A stretch of DNA of 64,000 nt from Burkholderiaceae bacterium (GTDB taxonomy: Bacteria; Pseudomonadota; Gammaproteobacteria; Burkholderiales; Burkholderiaceae_C), in assembly GCA_017848435.1 (NCBI GenBank), contig JAFEHU010000021.1, positions 163,902-227,901 on the forward strand, written 5' to 3'. Below, piece by piece: positions 29,405 through 38,044 of this stretch. Positions within the stretch are counted from its first letter, which is position 1; the number at the start of each line of letters is the position of its first letter. A program made the translations under genes and the position numbers. Below the pieces are notes generated by a model. The model ran no database searches. It saw only the letters and a list, made by a program, of their open reading frames with translations, and was not told the DNA's origin.

Positions 29405-29734
29405 ATGAAAAAAACATTCCAACTGCAGACCGAAGGCAAACACCGCGACCGCGTGCTCGAAGCGGTGAAACACGAGGTGCGCAAGTACGTCAAACGCGAG
29501 CGCCGGCGCGCCCTGCCGGCCGGTGTGGACTTCTGGGACTTTGACTGCAAGTTCGGCGTGACCGAAGCGACGGCCGAAGTTGTGCACCTGGGCGCCCTCA
29601 CTGGCCTGATGGACGGCGTGGCCCTGACAGCGGGCGAACAGTTCTATGTGGAGATTCTGGCCAAGCACGGCCACCGCAAGGCCCGGCCTGTGGGCGAGGC
29701 CGACGCCACGCCCGGGAACGCCGACGCAGCCTGA
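29405..29734 (+). CDS. DUF6172 family protein
   Basis: 109 residues, starting MKKTFQLQTEGKHRDRVLEA, with a strongly basic block KYVKRERRRALP and the conserved GVDFWDFDCKFG and FYVEILAKHGHRKARP. This family is conserved in proteobacteria and often described as small cytoplasmic proteins of unknown role. The basic block suggests nucleic-acid binding, but that is inference. GAAGGA lies 5 bases before the ATG. It converges on a DEAD-box helicase gene (3-base gap). Confidence 0.8.
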   Translation: MKKTFQLQTEGKHRDRVLEAVKHEVRKYVKRERRRALPAGVDFWDFDCKFGVTEATAEVVHLGALTGLMDGVALTAGEQFYVEILAKHGHRKARPVGEADATPGNADAA

Positions 29735-29737
29735 GCG

Positions 29738-30985
29738 TTACGCGTTGCGCGCCGCTTCCGCGCGCAACTTGTCTTTCTTGCTCGGCCGTCGGCCCTTGAT
29801 GCCGCCATTGCCGGGCGCGGGTGGCGGTGCCACCTCGGTGGGCTCGAAACCGGCAATCTGCTCACGCGGCAGGCTCAGGCCCTGGCGCTTTTCAATCAGC
29901 TTGAAATGTGCTTCGCTGGCGGCGGTGACGAAGCTGATCGCCAACCCGCTTTCGCCCGCCCGCCCGGTCCGGCCAATGCGGTGCACATGGTCCACCGCCG
30001 AGCGCGGCAGGTCGTAGTTCACCACCACCGGCAGCTGCGCGATGTCGATGCCGCGTGAGGCCAGGTCGGTGGTGACCACCACCTCCCAGCGTTCGTCCTT
30101 GAACTCGTCCAGCACCTGCTGGCGCGCGCCCTGGCTCAGTTCGCCGTGGAAGGGCGTGGCAAACACGCCGGCCTTGTAGAGTTTTTCGGCCACCACGCCG
30201 GCGGCGTACTTGGTGGCCACAAACACCAGCACGCGCTGCCAGCCGTTTTCCTTCACCAGATGGCGCAGCAGCTGCGTGCGCCGCGCTGCATCGACCTGGA
30301 TTGCGCGTTGCACGATCACCGGTTCATTGCCCGGTGTGGCCGGCACATGCACCCGCACCGGGTCGCGCAGCAGGGTGTTGGCCAGGGTTTCCACTTCGGG
30401 CGGAAAGGTGGCCGAGAACATCAGCGTTTGCCGGCGTGGGGGCAGCAGCGCCAGCACCCGGGCCAGTTCGTTGGCAAAGCCGAGGTCGAGCAGGCGGTCG
30501 GCTTCGTCCAGCACCAGCAGGTCCACATGGCCGAGCTGCAGCGCGTTGTGGTCCACCAGGTCCAACAGCCGGCCGGGCGTGGCGACCACCACGTCGGCGC
30601 CGCCGCGCAAAGCCAGCATCTGCGGGTTGACCGACACACCGCCAAACACCACCGCAATCTTCAGGGGCTGCGGCAGGTGCTGGGCCAGGCTGCGCAGCAC
30701 CTCACCCACCTGGGCCGCCAGTTCGCGCGTGGGCACGAGCACCAGCGCACGGGTGCGGCGGGGCCGGGGCGATGGGCTGCGCTGCAGCAGTTCCAGCAGC
30801 GGCAGGGCGAAAGCCCCGGTCTTGCCGGAGCCGGTTTGCGCCGAGCCGAGCACGTCGGCGCCGCGCAACACGGCGGGAATGGCGTCGGTCTGGATGGGGG
30901 GGGGGGCCTGGAAGCCGAGGTCAACGGCCGCACGCACCAGGGCGGGGGACAGGCCGGCCGCGTGGCCGAAAGTGGTGAAGGGCAT
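29738..30985 (-). CDS. DEAD-box RNA helicase, RhlE-type (second copy)
   Basis: 415-residue cytoplasmic RNA helicase. The Q motif region reads PPPIQTD rather than PTPIQ. Then motif I (AQTGSGKTGAF), PTRELA, DEAD (VLDEADRLLD), SAT (MFSATF), DLASRGIDIAQ and HRIGRTGRAGE follow. The tail is short and basic (RRPSKKDKL), without the Gly/Arg extension of the helicase at 2065. Start chosen at ATG 30985 (MPFTTFGHAAGLSPAL), the usual RhlE start; the longer reading from 31120 runs into the AraC gene. An uninterrupted run of 11 C on the coding strand lies at 30896-30906 (codons 26-30). Confidence 0.92.
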   Translation of the reverse strand: MPFTTFGHAAGLSPALVRAAVDLGFQAPPPIQTDAIPAVLRGADVLGSAQTGSGKTGAFALPLLELLQRSPSPRPRRTRALVLVPTRELAAQVGEVLRSLAQHLPQPLKIAVVFGGVSVNPQMLALRGGADVVVATPGRLLDLVDHNALQLGHVDLLVLDEADRLLDLGFANELARVLALLPPRRQTLMFSATFPPEVETLANTLLRDPVRVHVPATPGNEPVIVQRAIQVDAARRTQLLRHLVKENGWQRVLVFVATKYAAGVVAEKLYKAGVFATPFHGELSQGARQQVLDEFKDERWEVVVTTDLASRGIDIAQLPVVVNYDLPRSAVDHVHRIGRTGRAGESGLAISFVTAASEAHFKLIEKRQGLSLPREQIAGFEPTEVAPPPAPGNGGIKGRRPSKKDKLRAEAARNA

Positions 30986-31025
30986 GGGGTGAATGGTTTC
31001 GGGCAGTTTAACGGGCACTGGCCGT

Positions 31026-32048
31026 TCACTGCCCAGCGGCGGGCGCACGGCGGCGCCAGCGCAGCGGGGATTCGCCTTCCCACTGGCGGAAGGCACGGGA
31101 AAACACACTTTGCTCTGCATAGCCCAGCATGCAGGCGATTTCCGGGAGCGAGAGTTGTGGGTCGCGCAGGTAGTCTTTGGCGAGCCCGTGGCGCAGCAGG
31201 TTCAGCACCTGCTTGTAGCGCAGGCCACGCTGCTGCAAGGCGCGGTACAGGGCGCGCTCTGACAACCCCATGCGTGCCGCGACCACGGCGGCATCAGGCT
31301 GGCCGTCCTGCAGCACCGCAACGATCTGGCGCTGCAGTTGGGACAGCAGTGCGTCGCGCGAGGGCAGGGCCTGCAGCAAGGCCTGGGCCTGTTGTTCCAG
31401 CAGGCCGGTGAGGTGGGGGTCCTGGGTGTTGACCGGCAGGTGCATCACCGACAAGGGCAGGTACACCGCCGCCACCGGGCTGCCAAAGTGCACCGGGCAG
31501 CCGTGAAACCGCGCGTAGGGGGTGGTGTCGGCCGGGGCGGTGCGTGGGCTGTCGATGCGCAGTGCCTGCAGGTCATGGCGGCCCGTGAGCTGGCGCACAG
31601 ACACCATCAAGCCCGCCACCAGCACGTCGTCTGACAGGGTGGTGGAAGGGTGGTCTTCGGTGCCCCAGCGGATCACCAGGGCGTCGCCCTGCGGGCCCAT
31701 GTGCGACGGCACCAGGTTGTGCAGCAAGGGCTGGTAGCGGGTGAAGCGCAACAAGGCCTGGCCCAGTGTCTCGCTGTACAGGGCCAGGTAGCCCAGCACA
31801 CCCACATGGTGGGGTTGCACGCAGGCACCGACCTGCAAGCCCAGCGCGTGTTCGTCTGGCAGCGCTTGCTGCAACGTGTCCAGCAGAGCCCACCAGGTGG
31901 TGATCGGCATGCGCGGGCCTTGGGCCAGCCGGGCGAGTTCTGCCCGCAACACGGGCAGGGCCAACCTGCGGTGGTCCAGAAAGGCGGTGAGCAGGCCGGT
32001 GAGCGACGCGGCCACATAGGTGCTGGCAGTGGCGTTGTTGGCGGGCAT
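31026..32048 (-). CDS. AraC family transcriptional regulator
   Basis: 340 residues. The N-terminal Arabinose_bd-type sensing domain (about 20-210) has LGLQVGACVQPHHVGVLGYLALYSETLG. The C-terminal pair of helix-turn-helix motifs (about 240-335) ends with PEIACMLGYAEQSVFSRAFRQWEGESPLRWR, the second AraC HTH signature. Divergent from a DUF4345/fatty-acid hydroxylase operon and therefore its likely local regulator. The inducer is unknown; related regulators respond to small organic acids or amino-acid derivatives. Confidence 0.9.
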   Translation of the reverse strand: MPANNATASTYVAASLTGLLTAFLDHRRLALPVLRAELARLAQGPRMPITTWWALLDTLQQALPDEHALGLQVGACVQPHHVGVLGYLALYSETLGQALLRFTRYQPLLHNLVPSHMGPQGDALVIRWGTEDHPSTTLSDDVLVAGLMVSVRQLTGRHDLQALRIDSPRTAPADTTPYARFHGCPVHFGSPVAAVYLPLSVMHLPVNTQDPHLTGLLEQQAQALLQALPSRDALLSQLQRQIVAVLQDGQPDAAVVAARMGLSERALYRALQQRGLRYKQVLNLLRHGLAKDYLRDPQLSLPEIACMLGYAEQSVFSRAFRQWEGESPLRWRRRAPAAGQ

Positions 32049-32059
32049 TTGGCAGACTA

Positions 32060-32085
32060 TGTCAAAAATTGGCGGGCACCGTCAA
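32060..32085. promoter_or_regulatory. Possible AraC half-site pair in divergent promoter region
   Basis: TGTCAA (32060-32065) and CGTCAA (32080-32085) are in direct repeat, 20 bases start to start (about two helical turns), between the AraC gene and DUF4345. Spacing suits an AraC dimer. This is suggestive only, since the motif is short. Confidence 0.3.
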
Positions 32086-32147
32086 GACGGCGCACCGTGT
32101 GGGCGGCGAAGATCGGTGCCTGCTGTCAACACATGGAGGAGGCTGGC

Positions 32148-32537
32148 ATGTTCCGATTCACCCAGGTTTTTTTGTGGTCGTGTGGGGCCGCGTTTGTGCT
32201 GATCGGCGCCAACACGTTCGTTGACCCACTGCGCGCCATGGCGCCGCTGGAACTCAATGTCAACACCGTGAGCGCATTGAACGAATTGCGGGCCACCTAT
32301 GGTGGCATGCAGGTCGGCATTGGCCTCTTTCTGATGGCCGGTGCCCGCTGGGCCGCCCTCACGCGCCCGGTCTTGCTGGCCCAGGCGCTCATGCTGGGTG
32401 GCCTGGCCGCCGGCCGGTTGGTGGGAGTGGCGCTCGACGGCCTGCCCAACGGCTTTGTGCAGGCGTTGCTGGTGCTGGAAACCACCATCGCCGTGTTGTC
32501 GGTGGCGCTGTACCGGCGCCAGGCCGGCGCCTGCTGA
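32148..32537 (+). CDS. DUF4345 family membrane protein
   Basis: 129 residues with four hydrophobic spans. The conserved family region is LNELRATYGGMQVGIGLFL after an N-terminal span. Function unknown. Start set at ATG 32148 because GGAGGAGG lies 7 bases upstream; an ATG at 32133 would put this ribosome site inside the gene. The fatty-acid hydroxylase gene follows after 13 bases, so the two are one operon, under likely control of the divergent AraC regulator. Confidence 0.82.
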   Translation: MFRFTQVFLWSCGAAFVLIGANTFVDPLRAMAPLELNVNTVSALNELRATYGGMQVGIGLFLMAGARWAALTRPVLLAQALMLGGLAAGRLVGVALDGLPNGFVQALLVLETTIAVLSVALYRRQAGAC

Positions 32538-32550
32538 AGGAGACACTGCC

Positions 32551-33480
32551 ATGACAGAACTGTTGCAACCGCTGATGCCGCTGCTCCACAACCTCTTTGG
32601 CGAGGACGTGGACTGGAAGCAGGTGTTCCTGATCGGCATGAGCCCGCTGTTCCTGCTGGCCTTCATGGCCGAGTTCGTGGTGGAGCGGCGCCGCGGCCGG
32701 GTCCACAAGTTCCACTGGAAAGAGATCGTGGCCAACCTGTCGCTGGGGGCCAGCTACCAGGTGGTGGAGGCGGTGATGTGGCTGCTGCTCACCGGGGGCA
32801 TCTACGCCTGGGTATACCAGCACCGGCTGTTCGACATCCCGGTCAACGGCTGGACCATCCTGCCCATCTTCATCGCCACCGAGCTCTGCTACTACGGCTT
32901 TCACCGCACCTCCCACCGGGTGCGCTGGTTCTGGACGGCCCACGTGCCCCACCACAGCGGCGAGACGATGAACTTCACCACCGCCATGCGGCAGAGCGTG
33001 CTGAACGCGCTGGTGGGCACCTTCATCTTCTACGTGCCACTGGTCTGGCTGGGTGTGCCGCCGGCGGTGGTGATGTTCTGCCTGGCGGTGGACCTGGCCT
33101 ACCAGTACTTCGTGCACACCGAGTCCGTAGGGCGCTTTCCCCGCTGGTACGAGTACGTGTTCGACACCCCGTCCAACCACCGTGTGCACCATGGCCGCAA
33201 CCCGGAGTACATCGACAAGAACTACGGCGGTGTGCTCATCATTTTCGACCGATGGTTTGGCACCTACGCCGAAGAAAAAGCCCGCGTGGACTACGGCATC
33301 ACCCAGCAGATCCGCTCGCACAATTTTCTGGTGCTGAACGTGCACGAGATGGTGGACCTGCTGCGCGACGTGTGCTCGCCCGGCCCGCTGGGCCAACGGC
33401 TCAAGCACCTGGTGATGCCGCCCGACTGGCGGCGCCCCGGTCACCGGCCCGTCCGCACCTGGGAGACCGAAGAACGCTGA
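32551..33480 (+). CDS. Fatty-acid hydroxylase / sterol desaturase superfamily protein
   Basis: 309-residue integral-membrane di-iron oxygenase. The histidine clusters that bind iron are all visible: HRTSH, HVPHH and HRVHH, with further histidines at QYFVHTE. Four membrane spans lie in the N-terminal two thirds. The reaction would be O2-dependent hydroxylation or desaturation of a lipid; the substrate is unknown. AAGGAGA precedes the ATG. Operon partner of DUF4345. The sigma-54 promoter of the next operon lies immediately downstream. Confidence 0.9.
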   Translation: MTELLQPLMPLLHNLFGEDVDWKQVFLIGMSPLFLLAFMAEFVVERRRGRVHKFHWKEIVANLSLGASYQVVEAVMWLLLTGGIYAWVYQHRLFDIPVNGWTILPIFIATELCYYGFHRTSHRVRWFWTAHVPHHSGETMNFTTAMRQSVLNALVGTFIFYVPLVWLGVPPAVVMFCLAVDLAYQYFVHTESVGRFPRWYEYVFDTPSNHRVHHGRNPEYIDKNYGGVLIIFDRWFGTYAEEKARVDYGITQQIRSHNFLVLNVHEMVDLLRDVCSPGPLGQRLKHLVMPPDWRRPGHRPVRTWETEER

Positions 33481-33528
33481 CGGGAAGACGGTGGTGACGG
33501 GCCCGCGCCAGCGGCGCCCGATGTGGAC

Positions 33529-33545
33529 TTGGCACACTGCTTGCA
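33529..33545 (+). promoter_or_regulatory. Sigma-54 (RpoN) promoter of the atz operon
   Basis: TTGGCAC-ACTGC-TTGCA matches the -24/-12 consensus TGGCAC-N5-TTGC exactly in both elements and spacing. The predicted transcription start, 12 bases after the -12 GC, is about base 33556, in the middle of the operator palindrome. It fits a nitrogen-catabolic operon under NtrC. I did not find a convincing NtrC upstream site by eye. Confidence 0.75.
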
Positions 33546-33572
33546 TCTCTTCTTGTATACAAGAGTGGATGC
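33543..33572. promoter_or_regulatory. Operator palindrome, probable GntR-family site
   Basis: A perfect 14-bp palindrome TCTTGTATACAAGA (33551-33564) is flanked by outer arms GCATC (33543-33547) and GATGC (33568-33572) that also pair. TTGTATACAA-type sites are typical of FCD-subfamily GntR repressors, and such a regulator is the last gene of this operon (40052). The site covers the predicted start of transcription. Confidence 0.7.
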
Positions 33573-33578
33573 TTCAAC

Positions 33579-35309
33579 ATGGTGCACATCGCAACAACCG
33601 CTGCCGAGTCTTGCTTGCCCCCTGCGGGTGGCCCGTCATCGCGAACGTCCCCAGCCTGGATCACGTTGCCGGCGCAGGGTCTGCCAGGCAGTGGCTCGGG
33701 TGTGTTGCAAGGGCTGCGCTTTGCCGTCAAGGACAACATCGACGTGGCGGGCTGGCCCACCACGGCAGCCTGCGCCGCGTTTGCCTACACCCCGCCGGCC
33801 CATGCCGCCGTGGTGCAGCAACTGCTCGGCCATGGTGCATCGCTGGTCGGCAAGACCAACCTGGACCAGTTCGCCTGTGGCCTGAACGGCACCCGCTCGC
33901 CTTACGGCGCCGTGCCCAACGCCTTTGACCCGGCCTACGTCTCGGGGGGCTCCAGTTCCGGCTCGGCCCATGTGGTGGCCACCGGCCAGGTGGACTTTGC
34001 GCTGGGCACCGACACCGCCGGTTCTGGCCGGGTGCCGGCCGGGCTGAACAACATTGTGGGCATCAAGCCGTCGCGCGGGCTCATCAGCGCGCGCGGGGTG
34101 GTGCCGGCGGCGCAGAGTGTGGACTGTGTGTCCATCTTCGCGCGCAGCGTGGGCGTGGCCGCACAGGTGCTGGCAGCCGCCATGGCACGCGACCCGCTGG
34201 ACCCCTTCAACCGCACGCTGCCCATGCAGCGCCAGCCCTGGGGGCCGGGCTTCCGCTTTGGTGTGCCCGACGTATTGGCATTTTTTGGCGATGCCCAGGC
34301 CGAAGCCGCGTTTGCCGACGCGGTGGCTCGGTTGCAGGCGTTGGGCGGTGTGCCGGTGCGCATTGACTTCAGCCCCTTGCAACAGGCCGCCGCGCTGCTG
34401 TACGACAGCGCGCTGGTGGCCGAGCGTTACGCCGCCGTGCGCCCGTTCTTCGATGCCCACGAGGCCGAGGTGGTGGAGCCAGTGCGCAGCATCCTGGCGC
34501 AAGGCCGGCAGTACAGCGCCGCCGACTGGTGCGATGCACAGGTCCAGCTGCGCGCCCATGGCCAGCAGGCCGCGGCGATGTGGCAAGCCATTGACGTGCT
34601 GCTGGTGCCCACCGCGCCCACCCACTACACCATCGCCCAGATGCAGGCCGACCCGGTGGCGCTGAACCGCAACCTGGGCGCGTACACCAACTTCGTCAAC
34701 CTGCTCGACTACGCTGCCATCTCGGTGCCCAGCAGCCTGCGGCCCGACGGCCTGCCATTCGGCATCACGCTGATTGCCCCGGCCGGGTGCGACTGGCCGC
34801 TGGCCGACCTGGGCCAGCGTTACCACCACGCCACCGGTTTGCTGCAGGGCGCGTTGGACACACCCTTGCCCGCACCGGTGGCGATTCCCGGCATCGCACC
34901 GGCGCCCACGGTGCGTGTGGCGGTGGTGGGGGCCCACCTGTCGGGCATGCCGCTCAATGGCCAGCTCACCGAACGCGGCGCCACGCTGGTGGCCAGCACC
35001 GAAACCGCGCCCCATTACCGGCTCTACGCGCTGCCTGGCACCGTGCCGCCCAAACCGGGGCTGCTGCGCGTGGCGGCCAACCTGGGTGAACGCATTGCGC
35101 TGGAGGTGTGGGACATGCCGCTGGCCCACTACGGCAGCTTTGTGGCGCTCATCCCGTCGCCGCTGGGCATTGGCACGCTGACGCTGGCCGATGGCAGCGC
35201 GGTTCAAGGTTTCCTGTGCGAGCCCGCCGCGCTGGACGGTGCGCAGGACATCTCGCATTTCGGCGGCTGGCGCCGCTACACCGCGTCACTGCAGCCGGGC
35301 CAGACCTGA
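33579..35309 (+). CDS. atzF: Allophanate hydrolase (AtzF / DUR1,2-hydrolase type)
   Basis: Amidase-signature enzyme that splits allophanate (or 1,3-dicarboxyurea) to ammonia and CO2, releasing nitrogen at the end of urea, biuret or cyanuric-acid breakdown. 576 residues. The Ser-cisSer-Lys triad is visible: K51 (FAVKDNID), GGSSSGS at 123-129 and nucleophile S148 (GTDTAGS). Residues about 450-576 form the allophanate-hydrolase C-terminal domain (TVRVAVVGAHLSGMPLN, YRLYALPG). There is no urea carboxylase gene beside it. First gene of an eight-gene operon; leader only about 23 bases and a weak ribosome site. Confidence 0.93.
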   Translation: MVHIATTAAESCLPPAGGPSSRTSPAWITLPAQGLPGSGSGVLQGLRFAVKDNIDVAGWPTTAACAAFAYTPPAHAAVVQQLLGHGASLVGKTNLDQFACGLNGTRSPYGAVPNAFDPAYVSGGSSSGSAHVVATGQVDFALGTDTAGSGRVPAGLNNIVGIKPSRGLISARGVVPAAQSVDCVSIFARSVGVAAQVLAAAMARDPLDPFNRTLPMQRQPWGPGFRFGVPDVLAFFGDAQAEAAFADAVARLQALGGVPVRIDFSPLQQAAALLYDSALVAERYAAVRPFFDAHEAEVVEPVRSILAQGRQYSAADWCDAQVQLRAHGQQAAAMWQAIDVLLVPTAPTHYTIAQMQADPVALNRNLGAYTNFVNLLDYAAISVPSSLRPDGLPFGITLIAPAGCDWPLADLGQRYHHATGLLQGALDTPLPAPVAIPGIAPAPTVRVAVVGAHLSGMPLNGQLTERGATLVASTETAPHYRLYALPGTVPPKPGLLRVAANLGERIALEVWDMPLAHYGSFVALIPSPLGIGTLTLADGSAVQGFLCEPAALDGAQDISHFGGWRRYTASLQPGQT

Positions 35310-35362
35310 CCCGACGCCCCCATTCCCTTCACCATCCCTGAACCCGCAACCTGGAGAACGCC

Positions 35363-36385
35363 ATGCGCCCTGTTGACCCACCCCGTTCCATTGCCCCACC
35401 GAATGCCCTGCGTCGCCGCCAGGTGCTGGCCACTGCGGCGGCGGTGGTGGTGGGCACGCTCGGCGCGCCCGCCGTTGTGCGTGGCCAGAGTGGCCCGAAG
35501 ATCCGCATCGGCTACTGGCCGATTGCCGCCGGTTTGCCGTTCTACGCCGCACTGGAAAAAGGCTATTTCAAGGAAGAAGGCCTGAACGTCGAGCCGCTCA
35601 AGTTCGCCGGCGCGCAGCAGGTGATGGAGGCCATGCTGTCGGGCCGCTCCGACGGCAGCGCCAACGGCACTGGCTCGGGCAACCTTGGCGTGGGCGAGAT
35701 CGCCTCGCCCGGCCTGTACAAGATCATCGCCACCAACCCGAGCAACGCCAAGTACGTGCTCGACGAGTTCCTGGTGCCCAAGGACAGCACCGTCAAGAGC
35801 ATTGCCGAACTCAAGGGCAAACGCATCGCGTCCGGTCCCGGCATCCAGAACAAGACGTTGGCCATCGAGGTGCTGGAGCGTGCCGGTGCCACCGGCTTCA
35901 CCGTGGTCGAACTGCCGATTGGCCAGCACGTGGCCTCGCTCGCGGCGGGCCAGGTGGATGCGGTGTACACGCTGGAGCCCACCGGCACCGTAGGCCGGTT
36001 GAACGGCACCACGCGCCTGCTGGAAGCCGGCGTGATTGCCAAGTACATCCTCGGCGACCCGCTGGCGCCCTGGCATGGCGGTTCGGCCGCACTGACCACC
36101 GAGTTCATCACCAAGTACCCGGCCGAGACCAAGAAGTACATCGCCGCTTACGCCAAAGGCATTGCGCTGGTGCGCAGCAAGCCCGACGAGGCGCGGCAGT
36201 ACCTGAAGGGCTACACCGCGATTGACGGCGCGCTCACCGCCGAGGTGCCTCTGGCGTCGTACATGCTCTACAACGAGTTCAAGCCGGCCGATGTGGCGGC
36301 CTTCCAGAAGTTTTTTGACTTGTTCACCGACAAGGGCGTGTTCAGCAAGAAGCTCGTCGTCGAGAACCTGCTCTACAAGGGCTGA
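35363..36385 (+). CDS. ABC transporter substrate-binding protein, NMT1/SsuA-like
   Basis: Periplasmic binding protein of the nitrate/sulfonate/taurine/thiamine-precursor class. 340 residues. A Tat-type signal (LRRRQVLATAAAVVVGTLGA) suggests export of a folded protein. The binding domain begins KIRIGYWPIAAGLPFYAALEKGYF and contains the family signature LKGKRIASGPG. The ligand is probably a small amide or ureide that feeds AtzE/AtzF, by context only. Located 53 bases after atzF and 4 before the permease gene. Confidence 0.9.
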   Translation: MRPVDPPRSIAPPNALRRRQVLATAAAVVVGTLGAPAVVRGQSGPKIRIGYWPIAAGLPFYAALEKGYFKEEGLNVEPLKFAGAQQVMEAMLSGRSDGSANGTGSGNLGVGEIASPGLYKIIATNPSNAKYVLDEFLVPKDSTVKSIAELKGKRIASGPGIQNKTLAIEVLERAGATGFTVVELPIGQHVASLAAGQVDAVYTLEPTGTVGRLNGTTRLLEAGVIAKYILGDPLAPWHGGSAALTTEFITKYPAETKKYIAAYAKGIALVRSKPDEARQYLKGYTAIDGALTAEVPLASYMLYNEFKPADVAAFQKFFDLFTDKGVFSKKLVVENLLYKG

Positions 36386-36389
36386 TGCC

Positions 36390-37223
36390 ATGGCCGACAC
36401 CCCCATTTCCGAGCCCGGCAGCGCTGCCCCCTGGAGCGCCAGCAACCCGGCACCGTCGCCGCCGAAGAAGTTCCCGTGGGGGCGTTTCCTGCCCTTTGTC
36501 GGCCCTTTGGTGCTGTTCGTCATCTGGGACATCGTGGTGCGCGCCGGCTGGATCAAGGCCATCCTGCTGCCCGCACCGTCCGACACCATCGCCACGCTGG
36601 TCACCGGCCTGCTGGGTGGCCCGCTGTTGCTGGACTTTGTTGTCACGGTCTGGCGCACGGTGCAGGCGTTTTTGATTGCCGCCGTCATCGGCGTGCCACT
36701 CGGCGTGCTGCTGGGCAGCAACGAGAAGGCCTACCGCAGCGTGGAGTTTTTGATCGACTTTTTCCGCTCCACGCCCAGCTCGGCGCTCATTCCGCTGTTC
36801 CTGCTGATCTTCGGCGTGTCCGACATCAACAAGGTGGCGATTGCGGCCTTTGGCGCGTTCCTGATCGTCGTCTTCAACAGCGCTTACGGCGTCATCAATG
36901 CGCGCAAGCAGCGGGTCATGGCGGCCAAAGTGATGGGCGCCTCGCGCTGGCAAATCTTCAAGGACGTGCTGATCTGGGAAAGCCTGCAGCCCAGCTTTGT
37001 CGGCCTGCGCTCGGCGGTGTCGATGGCGCTGGTGATCGTCATCGTGGCCGAGATGTTCATCGGCTCCGACAACGGCCTGGGCCACCGCATCATCGACGCG
37101 CAGCAGGTGCTCAACGTCAAGACCATGTACGCGGCCATCCTGGCGGCGGGGGCGCTGGGCTATGCGCTCAATATTTTGTTTTTGGTGGCCGAGCGCCGCA
37201 TCGTGCACTGGAGTGGAAGATGA
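36390..37223 (+). CDS. ABC transporter permease (SsuC/TauC-like)
   Basis: 277-residue inner-membrane permease with six spans after a Pro-rich N-terminal tail. The cytoplasmic EAA loop that contacts the ATPase is visible (AAKVMGASRWQIFKDVLIWESL). ATG 36390 follows the stop of the binding protein by 4 bases. Its stop overlaps the ATPase start (ATGA, 37220-37223), so the transporter genes are translationally coupled. Confidence 0.92.
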   Translation: MADTPISEPGSAAPWSASNPAPSPPKKFPWGRFLPFVGPLVLFVIWDIVVRAGWIKAILLPAPSDTIATLVTGLLGGPLLLDFVVTVWRTVQAFLIAAVIGVPLGVLLGSNEKAYRSVEFLIDFFRSTPSSALIPLFLLIFGVSDINKVAIAAFGAFLIVVFNSAYGVINARKQRVMAAKVMGASRWQIFKDVLIWESLQPSFVGLRSAVSMALVIVIVAEMFIGSDNGLGHRIIDAQQVLNVKTMYAAILAAGALGYALNILFLVAERRIVHWSGR

Positions 37224-38041
37224 ACACCGTCGTCAATGGCCCCGTCTACGCCGACGTACCGGCGCCCGTCTTCAAGCCCGGCCCGGAGGGCACGCACATC
37301 ACCATCCGCGGCATGACCAAGTACTTTGCCGGCTGGCCGCTGTACGAGAACTTCGACCTTGATATTCCCAAGGGCAAGATCGTCTCGGTCTTCGGGCCCA
37401 ACGGCTGCGGCAAAAGCACGCTGATCAACATGATCGCCGGGCTGATCCCCATCGACGCCGGCGAGATCCTGTTCGACGGCAAGAGCCTGAAAGACACCAA
37501 GATCGGCTACGTGTTCCAGAACTACCGCGAAGCGATGTTCCCGTGGATGCGCACCATCGACAACATCGCCTACCCGCTCAAGCTGGAAGGCCGCAGCAAG
37601 GCCGAGGTCGACCGCCGCATGGCCGAACTGGTGGCCTCGTTCGACGTAAAGTTCGATTTGAACCGCTACCCGTATGAACTCTCGGGCGGGCAGCAGCAAA
37701 CCGCGTCCATCATGCGCGCGCTGGCACCCGGCCCCGAGGTGCTGTTTCTTGACGAACCGTTCTCGGCGCTCGATTTCGAGATGACGCTGTTCATCCGCGA
37801 GAAGCTGCAGGAGGTCTTCATGCAGACCGGCACCACCATGCTGCTGGTCTCGCACGATCTGGAAGAAGCCGTGTACCTGGCCGACCAGGTGCTGCTGCTG
37901 ACCAAACGCCCCACCCGCGTGGCGGAAATTCTGCGTTACGAAGACCCGCGTCCGCGCACCGTGGCCACGCTGTCGGACCCGAGCTTCATTGCCACCAAAA
38001 AGCTGAGCCTGGAGATTTTCCAGCGCGAAGTGCGGCGCTGA
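37220..38041 (+). CDS. ABC transporter ATP-binding protein (SsuB/TauB-like)
   Basis: 273-residue ATPase energising the importer. Walker A is GPNGCGKSTLI, the Q loop is VFQNYREAMFPW, the signature motif reads LSGGQQQ, Walker B is VLFLDEPFSALD, and the H loop is LLVSHDLEEAVYLADQ. An extra N-terminal stretch of about 30 residues precedes the core. It starts at an ATGA overlap with the permease, and atzG begins 3 bases after its stop. Confidence 0.93.
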   Translation: MNTVVNGPVYADVPAPVFKPGPEGTHITIRGMTKYFAGWPLYENFDLDIPKGKIVSVFGPNGCGKSTLINMIAGLIPIDAGEILFDGKSLKDTKIGYVFQNYREAMFPWMRTIDNIAYPLKLEGRSKAEVDRRMAELVASFDVKFDLNRYPYELSGGQQQTASIMRALAPGPEVLFLDEPFSALDFEMTLFIREKLQEVFMQTGTTMLLVSHDLEEAVYLADQVLLLTKRPTRVAEILRYEDPRPRTVATLSDPSFIATKKLSLEIFQREVRR

Positions 38042-38044
38042 GCC

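Noticed and set aside
33390..33420. NtrC upstream site (GCACCTGGTGATGC) before the sigma-54 promoter
   Set aside because: Only one half resembles the GCAC-N7-GTGC consensus and the spacing is wrong; too weak to claim.
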